Of a stretch of DNA of 31,773 nt, positions 21,345 through 29,523 are shown one piece after another (positions within the stretch are counted from its first letter, which is position 1; every line of letters begins with the position of its first letter). The DNA comes from CAYQCN01 sp964415975 (GTDB taxonomy: Bacteria > Patescibacteriota > Saccharimonadia > QS-5-54-17): positions 1 to 31,773 of the forward strand of contig CAYQCN010000007.1 of NCBI GenBank assembly GCA_964415975.1. Reading direction: 5' to 3'. The position numbers were made by a program, and so were the translations under genes. The notes beneath the pieces are model-generated. The model was given only the letters and a program-made list of their open reading frames with translations. It did no database searches and was not told the origin of the DNA.

Positions 21345-23129
21345 TTAAGCGTCTGATGCCACTCTGACAACTTCTTCAAGTGTTGTTATTTTATTAAGTG
21401 CCTTTAGATACCCATCCTGTTTCATGGTAATCATGCCGTCTTTTTGAGCCTGGGCTTGAACTTGTGAGCTGGTCATCTGTCCGGATAGCATTTTTTCCAT
21501 CTCAGGCGTAATGCTAAATACCTCAAATATACCGGTTCTGCCTTTATATCCTTCTGTACATTCCTCACATCCACGACCTCTATACAAAGTATAAGCGTCT
21601 TGCCCTAGGTTAGGCAATACATCATAGCCTATATCATCACGCATCTCCTGACTCGCCTCGCCCGACTCAGGCAACACTCCATGCAAAGTCTTCTTGACTG
21701 AATCTACCTCTGCCTGACTGGCTGAATATTCTTCGATACATTTATCACATATTTGCCGAACTAGCCTTTGGCCTATAACAGTGTTTATAACTGATCCGAT
21801 CAAAAATGGCTCTGCCCCCATATCAATCAAACGTGGCAAAACACCGGCTGCCGAGTTGGTGTGCAGAGTAGACAATACCACATGGCCAGTAAGAGCTGCT
21901 TGGATGGCGAGATCTGCAGCCTCTCCATCCCGGATTTCTCCTACCATCACCACATCAGGGTCTTGTCTTAATACTGAGCGCAAACCACTAGCAAATGTCA
22001 GGCCGACCTGACTATTGATCTGTATTTGGTTTATGTCCTGCATCTTATACTCAACTGGGTCTTCAAGAGTCACAATATTTATAGCCGGATCTTTAATGAT
22101 GTTAATAGAGGCGTAAAGAGTTGTTGACTTACCCGAGCCTGTTGGCCCAGTAGACAACGTCATGCCGTGAGGCTGCCTAAGCCCCTCCTTAATCAGCCTA
22201 TTAGCTCTTCCTATATATCCTAACGAGTCGATATTTAACAAGTCAGAGTCTTTGTCTAACAGCCTGATAACCGCCTGCTCACCCCACACAATCGGAGATA
22301 TAGAGACACGGCAGTCTATAGCTCTCTCTTGATAATTGAATTGGAACTCACCATCCTGAGGAACCATGTGTTCGTCTATCTTTAGATTAGACATAATCTT
22401 CACCCTAGATACTAGCGCCGCCTCTGCCTGCTTGGGCACCTCCATCACTTCAAGCAATATGCCGTCAACCCTGAACCTAATCTTTACATTATTTTTTCTT
22501 GGCTCGATATGTATATCAGAAGTGCCCATCTGAGCGGCGTACTCAAGTATCGTATTTAAAGCTTGCGTTATTGGCGTGTCCTGGGAGAGATTGTTTTTTT
22601 GCTGCTCTTGTTGTTTCTCTTTTTCTTCTTCGGCTTCATTTTCGGTGAACTCTTCTATCGAGCCGACTACAGACGAAACGTCCCTGGATACATCAGCTTT
22701 GTATTGAGACATGATAGCATTAACGCTCTCAGCGGAGACCATATGCGGTATAATGGGCTGGTTTATTTTCCTAGACAGGTAGTCTACAGCTTGGAGGTTG
22801 GTCGGGTCGACCATGCCTATAGCCAGCTTGCCATTAACCCATCCAATCGGCACTACCTGATAATTACGAGCTAGGTCCTTAGGTATAATTTCAAAAAGCT
22901 CTTCGTCGACTTTTAAGTTACGCAGGTTAGCATATGGAACATTCTCTGCCTTAGCAACAGTCTTTACAACGCTCTCTCTGTCTAGCAGTTTTCGCTCAGA
23001 CAGAATGTTGATAATTGACTTGTTGCCCTCAACAGATTCTTGACGCAGCTCTTCGAGCTGTTCGCTAGTTAAGTAACCATCCTCTACTAGCAGTCTTTCA
23101 AATGTATTTTGCGATTGACCAACAAGCAT
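21345..23129 (-). CDS. pilB: Pilus extension ATPase PilB
   Basis: A 594-aa assembly ATPase. The N-terminal MshEN-like domain (about 1-150) and a Glu/Gln-rich linker (160-182) precede the ATPase core. Walker A GPTGSGKST is at 328-336, the Asp box follows (TLEDPVEYKM), Walker B is VGEIRD (396-401), and the His box is TGHVVLSTLHT. The zinc tetracysteine is C461, C464, C521, C524. Length is normal. The ATG at 23129 has TAAAAT 8 nt upstream and no Shine-Dalgarno, so pilB probably starts a transcript covering pilB-pilT-pilM-pilD. Confidence 0.95.
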   Translation of the reverse strand: MLVGQSQNTFERLLVEDGYLTSEQLEELRQESVEGNKSIINILSERKLLDRESVVKTVAKAENVPYANLRNLKVDEELFEIIPKDLARNYQVVPIGWVNGKLAIGMVDPTNLQAVDYLSRKINQPIIPHMVSAESVNAIMSQYKADVSRDVSSVVGSIEEFTENEAEEEKEKQQEQQKNNLSQDTPITQALNTILEYAAQMGTSDIHIEPRKNNVKIRFRVDGILLEVMEVPKQAEAALVSRVKIMSNLKIDEHMVPQDGEFQFNYQERAIDCRVSISPIVWGEQAVIRLLDKDSDLLNIDSLGYIGRANRLIKEGLRQPHGMTLSTGPTGSGKSTTLYASINIIKDPAINIVTLEDPVEYKMQDINQIQINSQVGLTFASGLRSVLRQDPDVVMVGEIRDGEAADLAIQAALTGHVVLSTLHTNSAAGVLPRLIDMGAEPFLIGSVINTVIGQRLVRQICDKCIEEYSASQAEVDSVKKTLHGVLPESGEASQEMRDDIGYDVLPNLGQDAYTLYRGRGCEECTEGYKGRTGIFEVFSITPEMEKMLSGQMTSSQVQAQAQKDGMITMKQDGYLKALNKITTLEEVVRVASDA

Positions 23130-23137
23130 CTTTTATA

Positions 23138-23143
23138 ATTTTA
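23138..23143 (-). promoter_or_regulatory. -10 box of pilB
   Basis: TAAAAT on the minus strand, 8 nt before the pilB ATG, in a 105-bp gap after the pilX-like gene. An overlapping TATAAA is closer to the ATG. Confidence 0.4.
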
Positions 23144-23234
23144 GCGTAACCTTTATTTGTATATTCTAACAGAAAGCCCGCTGCTAAAGCTAACTCTCAA
23201 GAAATAAAGGTTTAAGCTAGAGAAGCCTATAAAA

Positions 23235-24356
23235 TTACTGCATACAATAGTTTGGCAATACGCCAGGATTTACCGCTTCAAACTCACCAGGGTCGTCCCG
23301 CAAAGCATAATCTTTACATATTTCATTAGCACCAACAGCTAGATCAGGTATTAGTGAAGTAGCTGGATCTCCCAGAAATACTCTTGACTCAACTCGCCTG
23401 AAGACATCTCCGGCCTGAGCTGTGACATCAACCAATGCCTGTACTCCTAAAACACCCACATTATCACCATTGCCGTCTAGCAACTGCAGGCGCACAGAAG
23501 TTGACTCATATAAAGGGGTAAGTGTTACATAATAGTCATCCGTATTATTAAGCCCCGCAAAAGATACACTACAGGCATACTCATCCTCCTCTACACCAGT
23601 ATCGCAAGTTACCAAGCTTGGGTTATCATCCCCGAGCCCAAAGTTGGCGCTATTGACTGCAAAAGTGTTGCTGCCGCCACTTCCCGGCAGCATATGCTTG
23701 ATACGAGTAGCTTCTATATTATCCTCTCTGTTGCCAGTATCTTTCATAAGAGTAACTTTCATCCCTGCAGGATAAGAAACTCCTCCTGCTCTCCAGTCAG
23801 ACGTCTGCTCTAGGCTATCATTAGTTTTTAACGCATACTCGAGTCCATCATTGACCGGCATGTGCCACTCCAAGCTAAAGCTGGCTATATCATTACCCTC
23901 TTGTGTCATGAGGGGAAAAGATACCGAATGCCAGGGTCGCATATTATCAATTACGACATCATCCGGCTCCGTATTAATGATCTGGCAAGTTATACGAGTT
24001 TCTAGGGCTGAGCCTTCTTCTATTAAATACTCATCGCCAAACGTATCACACTCGTCTGGTCCGGTGCCGAAATAGTCTTCCAGATCTTGATTGGTTATAG
24101 GTCCAGTGTGAGTTAGCATAAACTGTGACAGGCCGTCTTTGGCATCTTCTACTCCAGATTCTGCCGCATAAAAAGCTCGGGTCGTTAAATCATCATCGGT
24201 AGCTTGTCTTTGTTCAGAAATCATTATACGAATAAAACCGATCACAATAACCATCAATATGATGGTTACAAATATGACCGTAATCATTGACACAGCCCCA
24301 ACATCTGAAAAGTGATGATTTTGATGCTTATGTTTCATGCCTTGATAATACCACAT
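23235..24356 (-). CDS. PilX-like pilus assembly protein
   Basis: A 373-aa protein with a short cytoplasmic N terminus, one hydrophobic helix (about 20-45, GAVSMITVIFVTIILMVIVI) and EQRQATDDDLTTRAFYAAESGVEDA right after it, the pattern of PilX N-terminal domains. The long C-terminal part is beta-rich, acidic and contains paired cysteines, with no family I recognise. Unlike the neighbours it lacks the GFT.IE prepilin signature. It begins 3 nt after the minor pilin stop. ATG codons at 24356 and 24338 are both possible starts. It is likely a minor component promoting pilus assembly or adhesion. Confidence 0.75.
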   Translation of the reverse strand: MWYYQGMKHKHQNHHFSDVGAVSMITVIFVTIILMVIVIGFIRIMISEQRQATDDDLTTRAFYAAESGVEDAKDGLSQFMLTHTGPITNQDLEDYFGTGPDECDTFGDEYLIEEGSALETRITCQIINTEPDDVVIDNMRPWHSVSFPLMTQEGNDIASFSLEWHMPVNDGLEYALKTNDSLEQTSDWRAGGVSYPAGMKVTLMKDTGNREDNIEATRIKHMLPGSGGSNTFAVNSANFGLGDDNPSLVTCDTGVEEDEYACSVSFAGLNNTDDYYVTLTPLYESTSVRLQLLDGNGDNVGVLGVQALVDVTAQAGDVFRRVESRVFLGDPATSLIPDLAVGANEICKDYALRDDPGEFEAVNPGVLPNYCMQ

Positions 24357-24359
24357 AGA

Positions 24360-25025
24360 CTATTCATTCCTTAATGTTACCAACGTATCTAAAGAGACAA
24401 TGTTACAAAATTCACTACCAATAACCCCTGGTGTACAGGCAATATCACGCACCCCTTCGCCTGCATCTTCGTCTACTTCAGCCAGTAGATCATCACTATA
24501 TGAAGCTGTAGAGACCATCAACTCTAGCTTATACGTCCTATCGGGCACTACTTCAGAAACTTTGAAAAACTGAGGCTGGACATCATCGCCAAACATTGAA
24601 AGCCCTGCATTCAGGTCGGGGTCTTCCTCGGCACAGTTGGCGTTGGCATCAAAAATAAACTGACCTTCTATGCCCGCATCAGAATCCGGAGGTGTAAAAT
24701 TATAGGCCTTACTATCAAAACAAAGTCTTTGGGTTGGCTCCTCAGGGCTGTCGCATTCATCTTGATCTACGCACTCAATCCTGAGCTGGCCGGAGGAGCT
24801 TGCTGTTCTAAAATCTCTCTTCACTGTTTCTAAGACCTCACGACCTGCCTCTTGCGTCTGTTTAGTTATTAGCCCCTGAGTATAAGCCCGATTGATCTGA
24901 ATAAAAACTGTGGCTATAAATAGTAATATAAGGCTAAATATTGTTACCGCTATTAAAAGTTCAATCAATGTAAAGCCCTTATTGTCTGACTCAAGATATT
25001 CAATGTTTTTATACAATGATGACAT
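24360..25025 (-). CDS. Minor pilin (PilW-like)
   Basis: A 221-aa prepilin with the class III leader NKGFTLIELLIAVTIFSLIL near residue 15-34, cleaved by PilD before Phe. The mature protein has the usual long hydrophobic alpha-helix and then an acidic, cysteine-bearing globular domain (CVDQDECDSPE, then NANCAEEDPD). It ends with TAG. The promoter TATAGT lies 9 nt before the ATG with a weak -35 17 bp further up, so this gene may start its own transcript with the pilX-like gene. Confidence 0.85.
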   Translation of the reverse strand: MSSLYKNIEYLESDNKGFTLIELLIAVTIFSLILLFIATVFIQINRAYTQGLITKQTQEAGREVLETVKRDFRTASSSGQLRIECVDQDECDSPEEPTQRLCFDSKAYNFTPPDSDAGIEGQFIFDANANCAEEDPDLNAGLSMFGDDVQPQFFKVSEVVPDRTYKLELMVSTASYSDDLLAEVDEDAGEGVRDIACTPGVIGSEFCNIVSLDTLVTLRNE

Positions 25026-25034
25026 ATTAAGATT

Positions 25035-25063
25035 ACTATAAAGCTAAAGCTAAATAGCTGCAA
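25035..25063 (-). promoter_or_regulatory. Promoter of minor pilin/pilX-like genes
   Basis: TATAGT at 25035-25040 (minus), 17-bp spacer, TTGCAG at 25058-25063. The -10 is 9 nt before the ATG. Confidence 0.45.
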
Positions 25064-25149
25064 GCAAAATTGTAAGACAATAAAATTGTTATATAAACCA
25101 CTACTTGATATAGCAGCAAAGCACTAACTATGGCAGTCAAAGTTCAGAG

Positions 25150-25758
25150 CTACCATGTAGACTCAATTGTAACTGAACCATGACCAGAACTGGCCCCGCT
25201 TGAATTCTGTTGGCTAGCACCTTCGTTGTATGACCCTCCACCGCCGGCAGCGTGACTGTTCAGCCATGAATCGTCTAACGACGCTCCGCCGCCGGAATAG
25301 CCGCCGCCGCCAAGACGACTCCAGCCTCCCCTAGAGCTGACTTCTCCGCCGCCGCCAAAGCCGCCATCGGCATAATATTCACCTCCCTGTCCGCCATTGA
25401 TGAAAGAACGCGCACCTCTAGAGCCGCCCCCTGAAAAGCCGGCGCCACCATAAAAACCAACATTATTGCGAGAAACGGAAGAGCAGGTGCCGGATCCGCC
25501 GCTACACGCTCCTTGATTACCGCTACCGCTTTGCCCAGAAGTGTTTGTAGTGCCATCTGCATTGGCATACCGAGCTCTATATGACGCACCTCCGCCGCCA
25601 GCCACAATTAGAGGCTGATTGTTATTTACTACGAATGATCCACCTCCGCCCGAAGCGTTATTAGTGCCAAAACCAGTATAGCTACCTTCTGGCGAGCCCT
25701 GTTGTCCAACAAGAATTTGCAAAGTATCACCGGCGCTTAGCTCAAACTCACCAGACAT
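25150..25758 (-). CDS. Glycine-rich adhesin-like domain, in frame with the upstream pilin behind an amber codon
   Basis: A 202-aa stretch very rich in Gly and Ser with repeated GGGG, GGAGFSGGG and GGGYSGGG blocks, like the glycine-rich domains of secreted and surface proteins. It lacks any export signal if begun at ATG 25758. The same frame stays open upstream to 25917, and that part (TYRIEAQGAQGGG, and FSATDSGSTGSIQEWTVPE) is the natural start of the domain. Before it stands TAG (25918-25920), then the pilin gene in the same frame. It was therefore probably the C-terminal half of one pilin-adhesin protein. GGAGG 13 nt before ATG 25758 could allow restart, or just encode Gly-Gly. Confidence 0.65.
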   Translation of the reverse strand: MSGEFELSAGDTLQILVGQQGSPEGSYTGFGTNNASGGGGSFVVNNNQPLIVAGGGGASYRARYANADGTTNTSGQSGSGNQGACSGGSGTCSSVSRNNVGFYGGAGFSGGGSRGARSFINGGQGGEYYADGGFGGGGEVSSRGGWSRLGGGGYSGGGASLDDSWLNSHAAGGGGSYNEGASQQNSSGASSGHGSVTIESTW

Positions 25759-25917
25759 AGAAGCACCGTATCCTCCAAAATCACCACCTCCCTGTGCACC
25801 TTGGGCTTCTATTCTGTATGTACCTGTCTCAGGTACAGTCCACTCCTGTATAGAGCCGGTTGACCCACTGTCAGTAGCAGAAAATGTCTCAAATACATCG
25901 TCAGGTTGGTCTGGCGG

Positions 25918-25920
25918 CTA
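25918..25920 (-). other. In-frame amber codon joining pilin and glycine-rich domain
   Basis: TAG between a Pro-rich linker (GQPGQPGQP) and its evident continuation (PPDQPDDVFETFS). One transition would turn it into CAG (Gln). The base after it is C, a context often seen at leaky stops. Confidence 0.75.
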
Positions 25921-26532
25921 TGGTTGACCTGGTTGACCTGGTTGACCTGGTTCTATCGGGCTCGAACTCGTAGTTTCAGACCCTATATTTAGTCGTAATA
26001 CAGAAGTTGAGCGATCGGGCATATCGCTACCGATTCTATCCCAGCATGCCCTGACGTGAAAATCGACATAACTAGTTCCGCTCCTTTGGTAGCCCTCTAT
26101 CCATAAATTATAAAATGACTCGCTTTTTACTTCAGGGACGATGATATCACTGCCAGAAAGATCTTCTAAATTATCAATGTCAATATGGAATGCATCAGTC
26201 AAACCAGTATCAGCCGGACAGGCCTCTTCGTCACTGTAATCAGGATGCTGACTTACTGCAAAATTATAGCCTTCACTGTCGCTAACAAGGGAGGTCCAGG
26301 CCTCGCCTCGCTGCAATGCTATGCCTCGTAGAGCCTCAGTTTGACTCTCTACCATATTGACTGCCTCTGTACGCTCTATGGACGCCTGGCCTATACGGAC
26401 AGCCCTGTTACTGAGAGTGTATGCAGCCCCCACCACTATACTCAAAATTACAAGCGCAAACATGACCTCGACAATTGTCTCCCCCCGTCGATCACTCCTT
26501 AGCTTTGATAATTTATGAGTTCGATAAAACAT
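25918..26532 (-). CDS. Minor pilin (PilV/PulJ-like) with Pro-rich C-terminal linker
   Basis: A 204-aa prepilin: RRGETIVEVMFALVILSIVV (about 17-36) is a variant class III leader with Glu5 kept (GETIVE instead of GFTLIE). A helix and a globular domain with two cysteines follow. It ends in a spacer SPIEPGQPGQPGQP, written in DNA as a 9-bp tandem repeat (25921-25949), and then TAG. Its ATG overlaps the stop of the previous pilin (TAATG) with AAGG upstream. The same frame continues past the stop into the glycine-rich domain, so the full form may be a tip adhesin. Confidence 0.8.
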   Translation of the reverse strand: MFYRTHKLSKLRSDRRGETIVEVMFALVILSIVVGAAYTLSNRAVRIGQASIERTEAVNMVESQTEALRGIALQRGEAWTSLVSDSEGYNFAVSQHPDYSDEEACPADTGLTDAFHIDIDNLEDLSGSDIIVPEVKSESFYNLWIEGYQRSGTSYVDFHVRACWDRIGSDMPDRSTSVLRLNIGSETTSSSPIEPGQPGQPGQP

Positions 26533-27293
26533 TACAGCATACCTTCACATCGACTATCGAAAAATTCCGTAGACACAGTGCCGTCGGAAGCAACACTTAC
26601 ACTGCCATATCGGTCGCCATCACCCTCAAGGCAAAGACCATATGACTCCCCTCCTCCAATAAAAGCCAATTGATTCAACTCAAAACCAGAACCATCGTTA
26701 ATATTAGCCATCATATATTCGCTGTTAGAGTCGACAGCTCTTACTCTCATTAGATAAAGGTTGTCTGCAGTGCTCATGTTGCCACTTTCATCTACAAAAA
26801 AACTGCCGATAAGCTGCGACTCCCAAAGTAGACGATTTTCTTGATTGGTGCCTGGCACAATTTTTGTGCTTTGCTGGTTCAGGCTGTTTAGTATATGGTC
26901 TCTTGAGTCTAAGTCATCATCTCTATCGGCAGCTGAGGCTACGGCTTCTATTGTGTATTCGTCTGGATTGTCAGACTCTAGGCTGATTAACGTAGCGTTG
27001 GCCACGCAATCGCGGCTTTGCCCTATACCTTCTTGCCCTATACCTGCTTCGATGCTAATTTCCGATCCAACAGACCTACAGCCCAAATCATGACTACGTA
27101 AATTCAAACCCACACCCACTGATCCTAGATTTCTCTGCAGCTGCGACTGCATTGTACGCACAGAGTCTATAAACTGCGCTTCAGAGGTCCTACCCGATAC
27201 TGCGCTAAAACCAACCAGCAAAAGCAATGCCGACATAGCTACAAATATTGTTAGCTCAATTATGGTAAAACCGCTATTTTTCGTGTTGGTCAT
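26532..27293 (-). CDS. Minor pilin (GspH/PilE-like)
   Basis: A 253-aa prepilin with a short leader and NSGFTIIELTIFVAMSALLL (6-25), so PilD should cut after Gly8. A globular domain of about 220 residues follows with cysteines placed as disulfide pairs (LGCRSVG, RDCVAN, YGLCLEG, SRCEGML). No family beyond the N-methylation motif is recognised. It overlaps the next pilin gene by one base. TATAAA lies about 10 nt before the ATG and a TATAAT a little further; a stem-loop separates it from the major pilin gene. Confidence 0.85.
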   Translation of the reverse strand: MTNTKNSGFTIIELTIFVAMSALLLLVGFSAVSGRTSEAQFIDSVRTMQSQLQRNLGSVGVGLNLRSHDLGCRSVGSEISIEAGIGQEGIGQSRDCVANATLISLESDNPDEYTIEAVASAADRDDDLDSRDHILNSLNQQSTKIVPGTNQENRLLWESQLIGSFFVDESGNMSTADNLYLMRVRAVDSNSEYMMANINDGSGFELNQLAFIGGGESYGLCLEGDGDRYGSVSVASDGTVSTEFFDSRCEGML

Positions 27294-27345
27294 AAAATGC
27301 CATTTTATACTTAAAAATTATAGCATAAGCAGATTGGTTTACAAC

Positions 27346-27379
27346 AGATAAGACCCTGCTAAAAGCAGGGTCTGTATCT
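27346..27379 (-). terminator. Stem-loop after the main pilin gene
   Basis: AGACCCTGCT/AGCAGGGTCT, a perfect 10-bp stem with a 3-nt loop, extended by AGATA/TATCT. There is no strong T-run. It lies between pilA and the minor pilins, so it may attenuate read-through or stabilise the pilin mRNA. Confidence 0.65.
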
Positions 27380-27399
27380 ATGCTTAAACCATTTTATGT

Positions 27400-27960
27400 C
27401 TAGTTGTTATCTTGACAGAAAGCTACACCGTTTTCTAGTTCTACCATAGCTGCAACCTGTCTAGTTGCGGCTCTATCGAAAGAGCCTTCCGTGCCACTGC
27501 ATTGAGCATTGTCCCTGTAGTGAATTGTAGCACCGTCTTCAGGTATGCTGTCATTATTCTCTACATCGGAACCTGGCCCGCTTGCGTAGACTACATCGTA
27601 CCCAAGACCTTCATCATCTGTATCGTCATTTGCAGCGTCAGGGCCGGTTGAAGGGTCTGCAAACTCAGAGTCGCCTGAGAGCAAGTAATTTTGTACAAAC
27701 GTATCAGTTTCACCCTGACTTTCAGGATACCTTCCATTGTTATTAGAGGCGTATGTCTCGAGAGAGGTCATGAAACGACCTAGGTCGGAAGTCCTTTGTG
27801 AGTCTCTTTGGCTTCGCTGCAACTGTGGCACAGCCAAGAATACTACTAGGAATATTAGACCTGCTATTGCTAGCACTAGCACAACCTCGATAATAGTAAA
27901 TCCTGTCACCTCATTTTTTTGTCTTAACTTCTGGTTAAGACTGCTTAATTTACCTTTCAT
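27400..27960 (-). CDS. pilA: Type IV pilin (probable major subunit PilA)
   Basis: A 186-aa prepilin with a basic 19-residue leader and VTGFTIIEVVLVLAIAGLIF (18-37), then the long helix FLAVPQLQRSQRDSQRTSDLGRF. It is taken as the major subunit because it is the shortest pilin of the cluster, has the best Shine-Dalgarno (AGGAGG, 12 nt before ATG) and is followed by a strong stem-loop. A C-terminal disulfide loop is likely (CSGTEG ... CQDNN). The middle is rich in Asp/Gly. It follows pilC. Confidence 0.85.
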   Translation of the reverse strand: MKGKLSSLNQKLRQKNEVTGFTIIEVVLVLAIAGLIFLVVFLAVPQLQRSQRDSQRTSDLGRFMTSLETYASNNNGRYPESQGETDTFVQNYLLSGDSEFADPSTGPDAANDDTDDEGLGYDVVYASGPGSDVENNDSIPEDGATIHYRDNAQCSGTEGSFDRAATRQVAAMVELENGVAFCQDNN

Positions 27961-28040
27961 AATTTTATCAAACCTCCTTATTGGTGCTTACGCTTTAATT
28001 ATACTGAAAGAATACATAAACTTTTAACCATTTGCAAACT

Positions 28041-29246
28041 TTATATGGCAATATTCTCACCTACCAAATCATAAACCGGTATCAATATAGCTCCTACCAT
28101 AGTACCTGCGACTAAGGCTAAAACTACCATCAAGACGGGCTCGATAGTTGTTGATATAGTCTTAATCTCGTCATCTAGCTCTTTCTCGTAATAGTCGGCC
28201 GCCTTAGACATCATGCCGTCAATAGATCCTGACTTTTCACCGATATTTATCATTTGAGGCACAAGCGGCAAAAAATAAAGGCTTTCCTCTAAAGATTCTG
28301 ATAGAGCCTTTCCGCCTTGTACTCTTCTAGAGGCTTTAAGTATGTCTTCCTTGATAAGAACGTTGCCGACAGCGTCTGACGTGATACGCATCATCTCAAG
28401 CATCTGCACTCCGCTCTGAAGCAAGGTGGAGCCGGTTCGGCTAAACCGCGCCATATAAAGTTTTTTGAACATTTTCCCAAACAGAGGAACAGACATCTTC
28501 AACACATCCATCTGTCTTCGGCCCTTTTCAGTTTCAGTGTATTTCTTTATTCCATAGCCCACACCAGCAAGAGCTATTATTGCTGCCCACCAATAAGAAC
28601 TAATAAAACTCGATATAGCAAGCAATACAACTGTGACAAAGGGTAGCTCTTGACCCAGGTCATCATATAGCACCTCAATTTGCGGCAATACTGTTGTAAG
28701 CATAAATACCACCACCAAAACAATCACCACTAGAACGATAGCCGGATAAACCATTGCGCCACGGATCTTAGATGCCATTTCTGCATTCTTTTCTGTCTGC
28801 ATAGCTATACGTTGTAAAGTTTCATCTAGAGTACCTGACGTCTCTCCAGATGCTATCAGGCTAGTCACAACTTTATCAAATATATCAGGATGCTGCTCCA
28901 TTGCTTCCGCTAAAGACATTCCGCCTTCTACTTGGCCGCCTATTTTAGTAAGTGCAGATACAAGATTTTTATTATCAACTTGCTCAGTCACTGTGCGAAG
29001 AGACTGAGTAATAGGCAGTCCAGCACTGACAAGGGTTGAAAGTTGACGATAAAAGATGACTTTGTCTTTAGCGGGCACTCTGCCCTTAAATAAACCACCC
29101 CCCGAAGTAGCTAGCTCTATGTCTATAGGCATAAGCCCTTGCTCAGATATAACTGATGCTGCTGATTTCTCGGAGTCGGCTTCCACATGCGATTTAATCT
29201 GCTTGTTGGTCTTTGGGTCTATGGCTGTATATTTAAAAGTAAGCAT
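28041..29246 (-). CDS. pilC: Type IV pilus inner-membrane platform protein PilC
   Basis: A 401-aa member of the PilC/GspF family, the membrane platform on which PilB and PilT act. Two homologous cytoplasmic domains (about 65-190 and 270-390) are each followed by membrane helices (VYPAIVLVVIVLVVVFMLTT, a second near 210-230, and PVLMVVLALVAGTMVGAILI at the end). FYRQLSTLVSAGLPITQSL and RFSRTGSTLLQSGVQMLEMM are the paired family signatures. Length is typical. It lies between the 85-aa protein and pilA. Confidence 0.94.
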   Translation of the reverse strand: MLTFKYTAIDPKTNKQIKSHVEADSEKSAASVISEQGLMPIDIELATSGGGLFKGRVPAKDKVIFYRQLSTLVSAGLPITQSLRTVTEQVDNKNLVSALTKIGGQVEGGMSLAEAMEQHPDIFDKVVTSLIASGETSGTLDETLQRIAMQTEKNAEMASKIRGAMVYPAIVLVVIVLVVVFMLTTVLPQIEVLYDDLGQELPFVTVVLLAISSFISSYWWAAIIALAGVGYGIKKYTETEKGRRQMDVLKMSVPLFGKMFKKLYMARFSRTGSTLLQSGVQMLEMMRITSDAVGNVLIKEDILKASRRVQGGKALSESLEESLYFLPLVPQMINIGEKSGSIDGMMSKAADYYEKELDDEIKTISTTIEPVLMVVLALVAGTMVGAILIPVYDLVGENIAI

Positions 29247-29265
29247 AGCTAAATCTATTTAATTG

Positions 29266-29523
29266 CTAATCCTCATCACCCCTGGTGAATGGGTTGAGTC
29301 TGTCAGCTTGCTCTATAGTTATTTCTTCGGTTGGGTCTATGGAAAATTCATGGAATATTAGAGGGTCTGGGTCTGGATATTCTTGGTCGAAACTTTGCAC
29401 ATCTGTAACGGTCTCGGAGCGATCTTCAGGAGTTGAGACTAAGAGACTGGTCAAATAGTATCCAACCCCAAAACTTATCGCTACCACTAATATTAAAGCT
29501 GCAATGTCCTTCTGTTTAATCAT
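29266..29523 (-). CDS. Small membrane-anchored protein in the PilP position
   Basis: An 85-aa protein with one N-terminal transmembrane helix (about 7-28, IAALILVVAISFGVGYYLTS) and an acidic, proline-bearing outer part ending LNPFTRGDED. It follows pilO with a TAATG overlap, exactly where pilP stands in Gram-negative pilMNOP operons. PilP is a lipoprotein that links to the outer-membrane secretin; this protein has no lipobox and is much shorter, and an organism without an outer membrane has no secretin. It is probably a lineage-specific helper of PilN/PilO. Confidence 0.7.
   Translation of the reverse strand: MIKQKDIAALILVVAISFGVGYYLTSLLVSTPEDRSETVTDVQSFDQEYPDPDPLIFHEFSIDPTEEITIEQADRLNPFTRGDED

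Noticed and set aside
25275..25607. 110-aa minus-strand frame rich in Ala
   Set aside because: Out-of-frame shadow of the glycine-rich domain.
25150..26532. Stop-codon reassignment (UAG or UGA as sense)
   Set aside because: UAG ends other genes here (24360, 27400) and UGA ends yjbQ and bPH2 at positions that fit the operon layout.
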